Source: Stenotrophomonas sp. UBA2302 (GTDB lineage: Bacteria > Pseudomonadota > Gammaproteobacteria > Xanthomonadales > Xanthomonadaceae). From it: a stretch of 28,548 nt of DNA. A program made the position numbers and the translations under genes. Each line of letters starts with the position of its first letter. Position 1 is the stretch's first letter. Where the stretch lies: positions 1-28,548 of the forward strand of contig DDVW01000072.1 of NCBI GenBank assembly GCA_002345545.1, written 5' to 3'. This document shows, piece after piece, positions 18,392 through 25,159 of the stretch. The notes beneath the pieces were generated by a model. It was not told the DNA's origin, ran no database searches, and saw only the letters and a program-made list of their open reading frames with translations.

Positions 18392-20830
18392 CTAGAACTT
18401 CACCGTCATTTCCAAGCCATAGGTCCGCGGATCGGTGATGGTCGCGCCCACCACGCCCAGCGGGCCGCGCCCGTAGGTGTTCAGCCCACGCACGTACTGC
18501 TTGTCGAACACGTTGTTGCCATACACCGCCCAGTTCCAGTGGCCGCGCGGCGAGGTCCAGCCGATCCGCATGTCGGTGCGCTGGCGTGCCTCACCGATAT
18601 TGAGCAGCTTGTTGATCCCGCAATCGCCCTGCAGATCGGAACCTTCATTGCAGCGGGTGGCGCCGCGGTAGGCGTGTCGCAGCGACAGCCGCAACTGGCC
18701 GTTGCCGCCCAGCTCCACCTGGTAGACCGCACCGGCCGAGGCGCTGAAACGCGGCTCGCCGGTCGCCTCGCCATCCAGGTCCACACCTTCGGGCGTGACA
18801 TAGTTCTTGTAGGTCGAATCGATCCACTCGGCCTGCGCATCCAGGGTGAAGGCGTCGGTCACCTTCCAGCGCATGTCGAAATCGATACCGGTGGCCTGCA
18901 GGTCGCTGGTGTCGAACACGTAGCGCGGGATGTCCACCGGATTGTTCGGGTCCGGATCGATCAGCCGAATCGACTGGCGGTTGTCATAGCGGTAGTGGAA
19001 CACCGAGGCGTTGTAGGAGAACCGCTCGAAGGCCTGCTTGAGGCCCACCTCCAGGTTCCACACATCCTCGTTCTCGAATGCCGGGCCGATCTGCAGCGCG
19101 TTGAAGCCGCCGGCCTTGTAGCCCTTGGCCAGCGAGCCGAACACCATCGTGGCGTCATTGAAGTGGTAGTCCACGACGAAGCGCGGGCTCCAGTCGCTCC
19201 AGCTCTGCTTGTCGCGCACCAGCTGGCCCTTGTTCACCATTGCCGGCGGATCGATGAAGGCCATATCGAAGGTCAGCAGTTCGCGGGTGATCGGCACCCC
19301 CATCGCCCCCAGCGCCTGGAAGAATCCCAGTGCTTCGAGCGTGGCCAGCTTGCTCTCCAGTCCCGGCGCATTGCGCGGCCCGTTGAACCAGCTGAACTCC
19401 TTCTCATCGCGGGTATAGCGCAGGCCGAAGGTGAGGTTGAGCCGGTCGTTGACCTTCCAGATGACGTCACCGAAGGCGGCATAGGCGGTGGTGCCCAGGG
19501 TGTTGTTGAAGCGCTCGTTCCACTGCTCGCCAACCAGCGAGACAGGAATACCGTTCATCTGCGCCAGCATCGAGGTGAAGCCGAACAGGCTGCCATCGGG
19601 CGTCGGCGCGATGCCCAGATTGCGCACGATGTTGTCCACCGCCTCGGTATTGGTGTTGACCTCGCTGGTCTGCCGCGCGTCCTCCTTGAAGTAGCTGACG
19701 CCGGCCACCCAGTCGATATGGTCGTTGCTGCCGGAGAACTTGAACTCCTGGTACAGCGTCTCGTTGCTTTCGGTATTGACCGAATCCACGTACAGGTCGG
19801 CGCGGTTGGTGCCGTCCTCCTCGGTGCGGTTGGTCGAGTCGTACTGGCGCCACGAGGTGGTCGAGGTGAGATTGCCCCAGGTCAACGCATGCTCGAGGAT
19901 CAGGCTCACCCCGTCGAAGGTGCGCCACTCGGCATTGTCGGCATCGCTGTAGGTGGCCAGCTTGCGCGGATCCAGCAGCGCATCGTCCGGCGCCGGTGCC
20001 ACCGGCCGCTGCGGATACGGCGGCAATGCCACCACGCCGGTGGTCACGCGACCGTTCTGGTCCAGGCTCTCGTGGTCCCAGGTGACGTAGGCGGTGGTGT
20101 TGTCGCCAAACCGCGTCTGCCATGCCGCGCGCGTGGCCCACACGTTCTCGCCGCCCAGATCCTTGCCGGTGGCGCCGTCCTGGAACCAGCCGTCGCTGGT
20201 GTTGATCAGCGCATTGAAACGCAGCGCCGAGTTGTCGCCGGTCGGGATGTTCCACATCGCATCGGCGTATTTCTTCCCGTAATTGCCCACCCGCACCGTG
20301 GCGCGCGCTTCGGTTTCCGACTGCGGGCGACGGGTGACCAGCGAGATCGCGCCGGCCGCGGTATTGCGGCCGAACAGGGTCCCCTGTGGTCCCTTCAGCA
20401 CTTCGATGCGTTCCACATCGACGAACGGCAGCAGCACGCCGCCACCACGACCACCATAGACGCCATCGACGAACACACCCACGGAAGGATCGGTGCCGAT
20501 ACCGAAGTCGTCCGTCTCCACGCCACGCAGGCGGAACGAGGGCTGCGTCGGCTGCACCGCGCTGATCACCAGGCCCGGCACGAAGGCATCGATGTCGCCC
20601 AGATTCTCGGCCGCCACGTCGCTGAGCAGCTTCTGGTCCAGCACCTGCAGCGCGATGGGCACGTCCTGCAGTTCCTGCTCGCGGCTCTGCGCGGTGACGG
20701 TGATCCGGTCCAGGGTTGTCGCCCCCGGAGGTTCGGACTGTGCCATCGCCACACCGCCTGTTCCCAGCACCGCCAGCCCGGCCAATGCACGTTGCAAACC
20801 CACCACCAGATTCCGTTGCTTCACTCGCAT
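18392..20830 (-). CDS. TonB-dependent outer-membrane receptor
   Basis: An 812-residue outer-membrane importer. The ATG at 20830 follows GAGAGGGGG. An upstream in-frame GTG (20845) has no ribosome site. A signal peptide ends near residue 30 (GTGGVAMAQ). A TonB box (DRITVTAQ) precedes the plug domain (about 45–160: QELQDVPIALQVLDQKLLSD, SFRLRGVETDDFGIGTDPSV, VDVERIEVLKGPQGTLFGRN). The 22-strand barrel follows and ends in the aromatic C-terminus MTVKF. The plug style is that of the iron-complex/FecA-like receptors common in Sphingomonadales and Xanthomonadaceae, which import siderophores but also many organic compounds. The ligand cannot be read from sequence. It is the last gene of a three-gene operon, 36 bases after the cytochrome gene, and ends with a terminator. 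Confidence 0.95.
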   Translation of the reverse strand: MRVKQRNLVVGLQRALAGLAVLGTGGVAMAQSEPPGATTLDRITVTAQSREQELQDVPIALQVLDQKLLSDVAAENLGDIDAFVPGLVISAVQPTQPSFRLRGVETDDFGIGTDPSVGVFVDGVYGGRGGGVLLPFVDVERIEVLKGPQGTLFGRNTAAGAISLVTRRPQSETEARATVRVGNYGKKYADAMWNIPTGDNSALRFNALINTSDGWFQDGATGKDLGGENVWATRAAWQTRFGDNTTAYVTWDHESLDQNGRVTTGVVALPPYPQRPVAPAPDDALLDPRKLATYSDADNAEWRTFDGVSLILEHALTWGNLTSTTSWRQYDSTNRTEEDGTNRADLYVDSVNTESNETLYQEFKFSGSNDHIDWVAGVSYFKEDARQTSEVNTNTEAVDNIVRNLGIAPTPDGSLFGFTSMLAQMNGIPVSLVGEQWNERFNNTLGTTAYAAFGDVIWKVNDRLNLTFGLRYTRDEKEFSWFNGPRNAPGLESKLATLEALGFFQALGAMGVPITRELLTFDMAFIDPPAMVNKGQLVRDKQSWSDWSPRFVVDYHFNDATMVFGSLAKGYKAGGFNALQIGPAFENEDVWNLEVGLKQAFERFSYNASVFHYRYDNRQSIRLIDPDPNNPVDIPRYVFDTSDLQATGIDFDMRWKVTDAFTLDAQAEWIDSTYKNYVTPEGVDLDGEATGEPRFSASAGAVYQVELGGNGQLRLSLRHAYRGATRCNEGSDLQGDCGINKLLNIGEARQRTDMRIGWTSPRGHWNWAVYGNNVFDKQYVRGLNTYGRGPLGVVGATITDPRTYGLEMTVKF

Positions 20831-20866
20831 TACCCCCTCTCCCACGCAATGAGGTGAACACCGGCT

Positions 20867-22057
20867 TCAGATCGCCGGTGGTCCTGTTTCGCCCGCCCGG
20901 CCTTCGCCAGTCGATTCGCAGCTGCCTTCCAGTGCATTGATCCACGCATGGATCAGCGCGACGCCTTCGCGGTGTATGACCGCCCGTCCGACCTCGGGCA
21001 TCATCACCGCCGGTTCGGCGCTGTCCATGCGATAGGTGAGGATCGAGGCGTCGGCATCGCCGGGCACCACGTCATACAGCCGGTCGCCGGTGCCCTTGCC
21101 GGCGGCGATGGGCTGCTTGCACAGGCCCAGCTTCAGCCGGTCATTGGTGGGCGCATCCAGCCACAGGCCGGAGGTGATGGCCGGGCCGGTCGGGCTGTGG
21201 CAATGGCCGCAGTTCACATCCAGATAGGCGCGCGCGCGCGCATCCAGCGGTGCTGTGGAATCACCGGCATCGGCCATCCGCGGCACCTCCGCCGGCGCCG
21301 GCGCGCCGTGCAGATAGCCGACCCGTTCCAGATGCGCCAACTGGTTCTCACGGCCACCGGCATAGTCGAAATCGCGATTGAGATGCCGCGCCTTCGGTCC
21401 GATCGGCAGGAACTTGCGCGAGCGGTTGTCGGTGATATGGCAGCCGCCGCACTGGTTCTGATCCGGCACCTGGTAGGACAACGGCTCGCGTGCACCATCG
21501 GCCGCGACCAGCTCCAGCTCGACTGTCGCCCCGGTCCGCTGCAGCGTGGCCGCGGTCTGTTCCGCATTCCACACATACGGCAACGCGATCCACCCCTCCT
21601 GGCGATGCACCAGCAGCCGGGTTTCGATCAGCCGCACCTTGGCCAGCTCCAGCGTTTCACCCTGCATCACCGAATGCGACGGCGCGGTACGTGCCACCGA
21701 CTTGCCATCGGCCGCACCGGTTTCCGGCAACGGGTAATAGAAGGTCTTGCTGATGATGGTGCCGACCGGGAAATCGAACACCTGCTCCGGCTGGTAGCGG
21801 GCCGCCTGCCCCTCGGGCATCCAGATCGTCCGCAGCTTGTGCGCGTAATCACTGAACAACGGCGTGTTCATGTCATACGGCACCACGCCGGCGTTGAGCG
21901 ACAGTGTGCCGCCTTCAATCCGCAGCACGTGCCACTCCTCCAGCGTCGGCGGCTGCCCCTGCTCGAAGAACCGCACCGCCGCCGGCCTGTCGCCACAACC
22001 GGCCAGTCCCAGCAGACTGCCGGCCAGCAGCACCGCCCGCCCCATCGACATGCGCAT
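20867..22057 (-). CDS. SO2930/HNE_0200-family diheme c-type cytochrome lipoprotein
   Basis: A 396-residue predicted lipoprotein. The ATG at 22057 has GAGGG five bases upstream. Met3 and Met5 are less likely starts. The hydrophobic N-terminus ends in LLGLAGC (Cys21 lipidated). Two covalent heme sites are visible, CGGCH (203–207) and CGHCH (283–287). The C-terminal segment has a methionine-rich MMPEVG turn that could supply a distal ligand, and WINALEGSC near the end. The middle contains NTPLFSDYAHKLRTIWMPEG and GTIISKTFYYP, which fit the TIGR03806 family known from HNE_0200 and SO_2930. That family regularly occurs as a pair with a beta-helix protein (TIGR03805), as here, where the beta-helix stop lies 8 bases upstream. 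It probably transfers electrons in the periplasm or at the envelope surface. Its substrate is unknown. Confidence 0.9.
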   Translation of the reverse strand: MRMSMGRAVLLAGSLLGLAGCGDRPAAVRFFEQGQPPTLEEWHVLRIEGGTLSLNAGVVPYDMNTPLFSDYAHKLRTIWMPEGQAARYQPEQVFDFPVGTIISKTFYYPLPETGAADGKSVARTAPSHSVMQGETLELAKVRLIETRLLVHRQEGWIALPYVWNAEQTAATLQRTGATVELELVAADGAREPLSYQVPDQNQCGGCHITDNRSRKFLPIGPKARHLNRDFDYAGGRENQLAHLERVGYLHGAPAPAEVPRMADAGDSTAPLDARARAYLDVNCGHCHSPTGPAITSGLWLDAPTNDRLKLGLCKQPIAAGKGTGDRLYDVVPGDADASILTYRMDSAEPAVMMPEVGRAVIHREGVALIHAWINALEGSCESTGEGRAGETGPPAI

Positions 22058-22065
22058 GCTGGCCC

Positions 22066-23295
22066 TCAACCCCGCTTCAGATCGATCGCCGGCAAACGCG
22101 GCAACGCACAGTCGAAGGCGCGCAGGTCCTTGCCCGGATTCTTGTAGCCACCGGGACCATCGGCATTGATCACCCCGCTGACATCGCGCAGGCAGATCTG
22201 CGGTCCGGCCTTGGCGCCGTCCACCGTGCGCTCCTTGTTGTAGTAGCCGTCCCACAGCACATCCGGGAAGCTGCCGGTCAAGCCGTACATCGCCACCTTC
22301 AGCGCCTTCAGGTCCAGGCCGTCGGGAGAATTGCCGCCGCCGGACAGGGTGTTGCCATGGATATGGATGCGCTCGGGATAGGGATCGAAGTTGGCCGAGG
22401 CGCTGCTGTCCTTGTAACCGGTGGAGTAGACGCTGGAAATGATGATGTTGGCGGTGCTGTTGTCGCGGATCTCGTTGCCGAAGATCTCGATGTCGTCATT
22501 GGAATTGATGACGATGCCCGAGCCCGCCGGCACGCTCGCCACCGGCGTGCCCTTGGCGCCGAAGTTGGCGTGGTTGTTGGCGATGACCTTGTTGTTGAAC
22601 ACGCGGATGTTGCCCCCCTGCTGCGACAGGCCCGGCATGTTGAACACTAGGATGCCGCCGGTGTTGCCGGTGGCGGTGTTGTCGTAGACATCGGCGTTGA
22701 TGGTGTTTTCGACCTCGATGCCGGCCACGTTCTTCTCGGCATGGCTGCGGCGCACGATCACCCCGTCGGACTGGCCGACATAGATGCCGGCATCGGAGGC
22801 GGCGATCGACACCGTGTCCTCGATCAGCACATTTTTGGTCAGCACCGGGTAGATGCCATAGGCGCCGTTCTTGGTGCTGGGGCCGTTGGTCCACTGCACC
22901 TTGATGCCGCGGATGGTGATGTTCTCCGACTCGCTGATCTTCAGCCCATCGCCCTTGGAATCCTCGATGGTCAGGTTCTCGATGGTGAAGTCATCGCCGT
23001 TGACCAGCAGCCCCTCGGCACCGGCCTTCTGCCCCTTGAAGCTGAGCACGGTCTTGTCCATGCCGGCGCCGCGGATGGTCACCCCGTCCACGCGCAGGCT
23101 CAGGCTGCGCTCGAACTGGTGGCGCCCGGCCGGAATCTCGATCACATCACCCGGCTTGGCATCCAGCAGGCGCTCCTGCAGGCCCGCGGCAAATGACGCA
23201 TCGCCCTGCGCAACCGTTGGCGTGGCGGGTTTCTGGCAGGCGCCAGCGAGCAGTGCCAGCATTGCGGTGACCGTTACAGTGACACTGCGCTGCAT
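22066..23295 (-). CDS. Parallel beta-helix repeat lipoprotein (TIGR03805-like)
   Basis: A 409-residue exported protein started at the ATG at 23295, which has GGAGG five bases upstream. A further in-frame ATG at 23307 lies upstream of that ribosome site. The N-terminus is a signal sequence ending in LLAGAC (Cys20), a slightly atypical lipobox. The body is a right-handed parallel beta-helix: many turns of the form (G)I-x-V/I-x-x-S/N-x-(D/N)-x-x-I/V, such as GDGLKISESENITIRGIKV, DAGIYVGQSDGVIVRRSHAE and GIVINSNDDIEIFGNEI, like pectate-lyase or NosD-type folds. No classical polysaccharide-lyase catalytic cluster can be assigned by eye. It is the first gene of the operon, followed after 8 bases by the diheme cytochrome, its usual partner. 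Proteins of this pair are thought to be surface-exposed. Confidence 0.9.
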   Translation of the reverse strand: MQRSVTVTVTAMLALLAGACQKPATPTVAQGDASFAAGLQERLLDAKPGDVIEIPAGRHQFERSLSLRVDGVTIRGAGMDKTVLSFKGQKAGAEGLLVNGDDFTIENLTIEDSKGDGLKISESENITIRGIKVQWTNGPSTKNGAYGIYPVLTKNVLIEDTVSIAASDAGIYVGQSDGVIVRRSHAEKNVAGIEVENTINADVYDNTATGNTGGILVFNMPGLSQQGGNIRVFNNKVIANNHANFGAKGTPVASVPAGSGIVINSNDDIEIFGNEIRDNSTANIIISSVYSTGYKDSSASANFDPYPERIHIHGNTLSGGGNSPDGLDLKALKVAMYGLTGSFPDVLWDGYYNKERTVDGAKAGPQICLRDVSGVINADGPGGYKNPGKDLRAFDCALPRLPAIDLKRG

Positions 23296-23410
23296 GAATT
23301 CCTCCATACGCCATCCGATGTAACAACAGTCTCACCTTCATCATCTGTTCATGCGAAGGGCAGGAACGGCATACTGAGGGGGGCAAAGCGGACATGCAGG
23401 CAGGCCATCG

Positions 23411-24448
23411 ATGCAGCGTATTTCCGGAAATGGCGAGCGGCTCGCCATCGCCGACGTTCCTACCAACATGCTCTGCGGGCTGGTGCTGCTGGCCGCCGAA
23501 CTGCAGGTCGACAGCGACAGCTGGCTGGCCGGGCTGCGCCTGAGCCCGGAGCAACTGGCCGATCCCTCGACCCGGATTTCATGGCGGCAGGCTGTCGACA
23601 CCCTGCGCCGGGCCTTGCCGACGCTGCCCGGCGACGGCATCGGGCTGATGCTGGGTGGCAGCCAGAACGGGGGCAATTTCGGCCTGCTGGGACTGGCGAT
23701 GAAAACCGCCCGCACCTTCGGCGATGCGGTGCGGATCGGGCTGGAGTACCAGCGCAGCCTCGGCCCGCTGATGACGCTGACCCTGGAGGACAGCCATGAC
23801 GGCAGCCTGGCGATCGTCGCCAGCACCCCCGATGCAGCCGATGACCTGCTGCCGTTCCTGTGCGAGGAGATGTTCGCCAGCCTGCTGATGCTCGCCCACG
23901 AACTGGCCGGCGAGGGTTTCCGCCCGCTGCGGATGGAGTTCGGCTACCCGCAGCCGGCCTGCGTCGACCGCTACCGGGCCTTGTTCCGCTGCGACCTGGC
24001 ATTCGCACAATCCCGCCACGCGATGCTGCTGGATGCACGCTGGATGCAACTGCCCTTTTCCAGCTACAACCCGGTCACCTCGCAGCAGGCGTTGTCGCTG
24101 TGCCAGGCCCAGCTGAGCACGCTCGCCGCCCGCGGCGAAGTCACTGCGGCGGTGGAGCGGCAGCTGCGGCAGCGTCTTCGCGACAATCCTTCGATGAGCG
24201 AAATCGCCAACACCCTGCACCTGGGCGAACGCACCCTGCGCCGGCAACTGGCCGAGGAAGGCACCAGTTTCAGTCAGGTACACGACCGGGTCCGGACCGA
24301 GCAGGCACTGGAACTGCTGCAGGACACCGGCCTGACCATTGCCGCGGTCGGCTGGCTGCTCGGCTTCCACGATGCACGCGAGTTCCGTCGCGCCTTCAAG
24401 CGCTGGACCGGGCAGACACCGAGTGAAACCCGCCTGCGCCTGGCCTGA
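23411..24448 (+). CDS. AraC-family transcriptional regulator, OruR type
   Basis: A 345-residue cytoplasmic regulator. Residues about 20–215 are the arabinose-binding-like sensor domain (PF12625 type: GLMLGGSQNGGNFGLLGLAM, ARTFGDAVRIGLEYQRSLGP, MEFGYPQPACVDRYRALFRC). The C-terminal 100 residues are the AraC double helix-turn-helix: DNPSMSEIANTLHLGERTLR for the first, and TIAAVGWLLGFHDAREFRRA with FKRWTGQTPSETR for the second. It is transcribed away from the beta-helix operon with 115 bases between the two starts, the usual setting for a local activator that responds to the compound handled by the neighbouring genes. Regulators of this subfamily often sense lipids, amino acids or hydrocarbons. 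The actual ligand is unknown. Confidence 0.95.
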   Translation: MQRISGNGERLAIADVPTNMLCGLVLLAAELQVDSDSWLAGLRLSPEQLADPSTRISWRQAVDTLRRALPTLPGDGIGLMLGGSQNGGNFGLLGLAMKTARTFGDAVRIGLEYQRSLGPLMTLTLEDSHDGSLAIVASTPDAADDLLPFLCEEMFASLLMLAHELAGEGFRPLRMEFGYPQPACVDRYRALFRCDLAFAQSRHAMLLDARWMQLPFSSYNPVTSQQALSLCQAQLSTLAARGEVTAAVERQLRQRLRDNPSMSEIANTLHLGERTLRRQLAEEGTSFSQVHDRVRTEQALELLQDTGLTIAAVGWLLGFHDAREFRRAFKRWTGQTPSETRLRLA

Positions 24449-24479
24449 AAAGCGAATGCCCGGCATGGCCGGGCATTCG
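24447..24479 (-). terminator. Terminator of ridA (possibly also of the AraC gene)
   Basis: A 12-base perfect stem (CGAATGCCCGGC with GCCGGGCATTCG) and a three-base loop. On the minus strand it is followed by CTTTTCAG, so it fits as the ridA terminator. On the plus strand no T run follows, but the hairpin starts 4 bases after the AraC stop and may still end that transcript. Confidence 0.8.
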
Positions 24480-24505
24480 GGCAGCGACAGGCAGCAGCGG
24501 CCGGC

Positions 24506-24889
24506 TCAGTCGAGGATCATCACCGCATCGACTTCAAACGCCGCACCCTTCGGCAGCCCGGAGACTTCAATGGTGGAGCGTGCCGGGAACGGGGCCTGGA
24601 AGTACTCCTGCATCACCGCGTTGACCTTGGCGAACTCGCCCAGGTCGGTCAGGTACAGGCCCAGACGCACCATCTTGTCCAGCGAACCGCCGGCCTCCTC
24701 GGCCACCGCCTTGAGGTTGTCGAACGCACGGCGCGCCTGGGCGGCGACGTCGCCGGCGACGATCTCGCCGGTGGCCGGATCCAGCGGAATCTGTCCGGAG
24801 AAATACACGGTGTTGCCGGCGCGCACCGCCTGCGAATACGGGCCGATGGCAGCCGGGGCGTTGGCGGTATTGATGATCTGGCGGGACAT
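24506..24889 (-). CDS. ridA: RidA-family reactive enamine/imine deaminase
   Basis: A 127-residue cytoplasmic protein that hydrolyses reactive 2-aminoacrylate-type enamines formed by PLP enzymes. The ATG at 24889 is preceded by GGAG at six bases. An in-frame GTG upstream is less likely. The family signature is complete: NTANAPAAIGPYSQAVRAG at the N-terminus, YFSGQIPLDPATGEIV, and PFPARSTIEVSGLPKGAAFE with the catalytic Arg104 and Glu119 (equivalent to E. coli Arg105 and Glu120). It lies downstream of spoT on the same strand, 270 bases away, so it probably has its own promoter (a TACAAT -10 is at 24919–24924). Confidence 0.95.
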   Translation of the reverse strand: MSRQIINTANAPAAIGPYSQAVRAGNTVYFSGQIPLDPATGEIVAGDVAAQARRAFDNLKAVAEEAGGSLDKMVRLGLYLTDLGEFAKVNAVMQEYFQAPFPARSTIEVSGLPKGAAFEVDAVMILD

Positions 24890-24918
24890 GGACAGCTCCA
24901 CTCTGGAAAAGGTCGGCC

Positions 24919-24924
24919 ATTGTA
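24919..24924 (-). promoter_or_regulatory. Possible ridA -10 element
   Basis: TACAAT on the minus strand 30 bases upstream of the ridA ATG. The same hexamer occurs before rpoZ and gmk in this window. No convincing -35 hexamer was found at the proper spacing. Confidence 0.35.
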
Positions 24925-25040
24925 GCGCCGGCTCCCGAGTCGCCGGTTGTCACGCTGCCGCCGGCAGCGCCGCGGCTGCGACAGGACTGGACAATTTTTC
25001 ACCAGCACCTGCAGAAGCCCGCCAGACCGTGCGTCTGGGC

Positions 25041-25090
25041 GGTTATCCACAGCTTGTCGGCATGCCGCTGCACACCTTCTGTGGAGAACC
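25041..25090. repeat. Inverted repeat with DnaA-box-like arms between spoT and ridA
   Basis: GGTTATCCACAG (25041–25052) and CTGTGGAGAACC (25079–25090) are inverted with one mismatch in 12 and 26 bases between them. The left arm contains a perfect DnaA box, TTATCCACA (25043–25051). The right arm has a one-mismatch box in opposite orientation (25080–25088). The 270-base spoT–ridA spacer also has a 16-base palindrome at 25136–25151 (GCAGCCGG/CCGGCTGC) next to the spoT stop. No gene or clear terminator is visible in the spacer. Confidence 0.6.
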
Positions 25091-25159
25091 TGCCGCCGGG
25101 GCGCAGAGGCTGCCCCCGGCACCGGTCCGGCAGACGCAGCCGGCCGGCTGCCAGCACGC

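Noticed and set aside
18098..20857. Open frame of 919 codons on the plus strand
   Set aside because: Antisense to the TonB receptor, reading into the recG start region. No signal peptide or domain is evident.
22058..22255. 66-residue N-terminal extension of the diheme cytochrome
   Set aside because: It overlaps the end of the beta-helix gene in another frame and would bury the lipoprotein signal. The ATG at 22057 has GAGGG and exposes the signal peptide.
25136..25151. 16-base palindrome GCAGCCGG/CCGGCTGC as spoT terminator
   Set aside because: No loop and no T run, and CCGG-rich palindromes are common in such GC-rich DNA.
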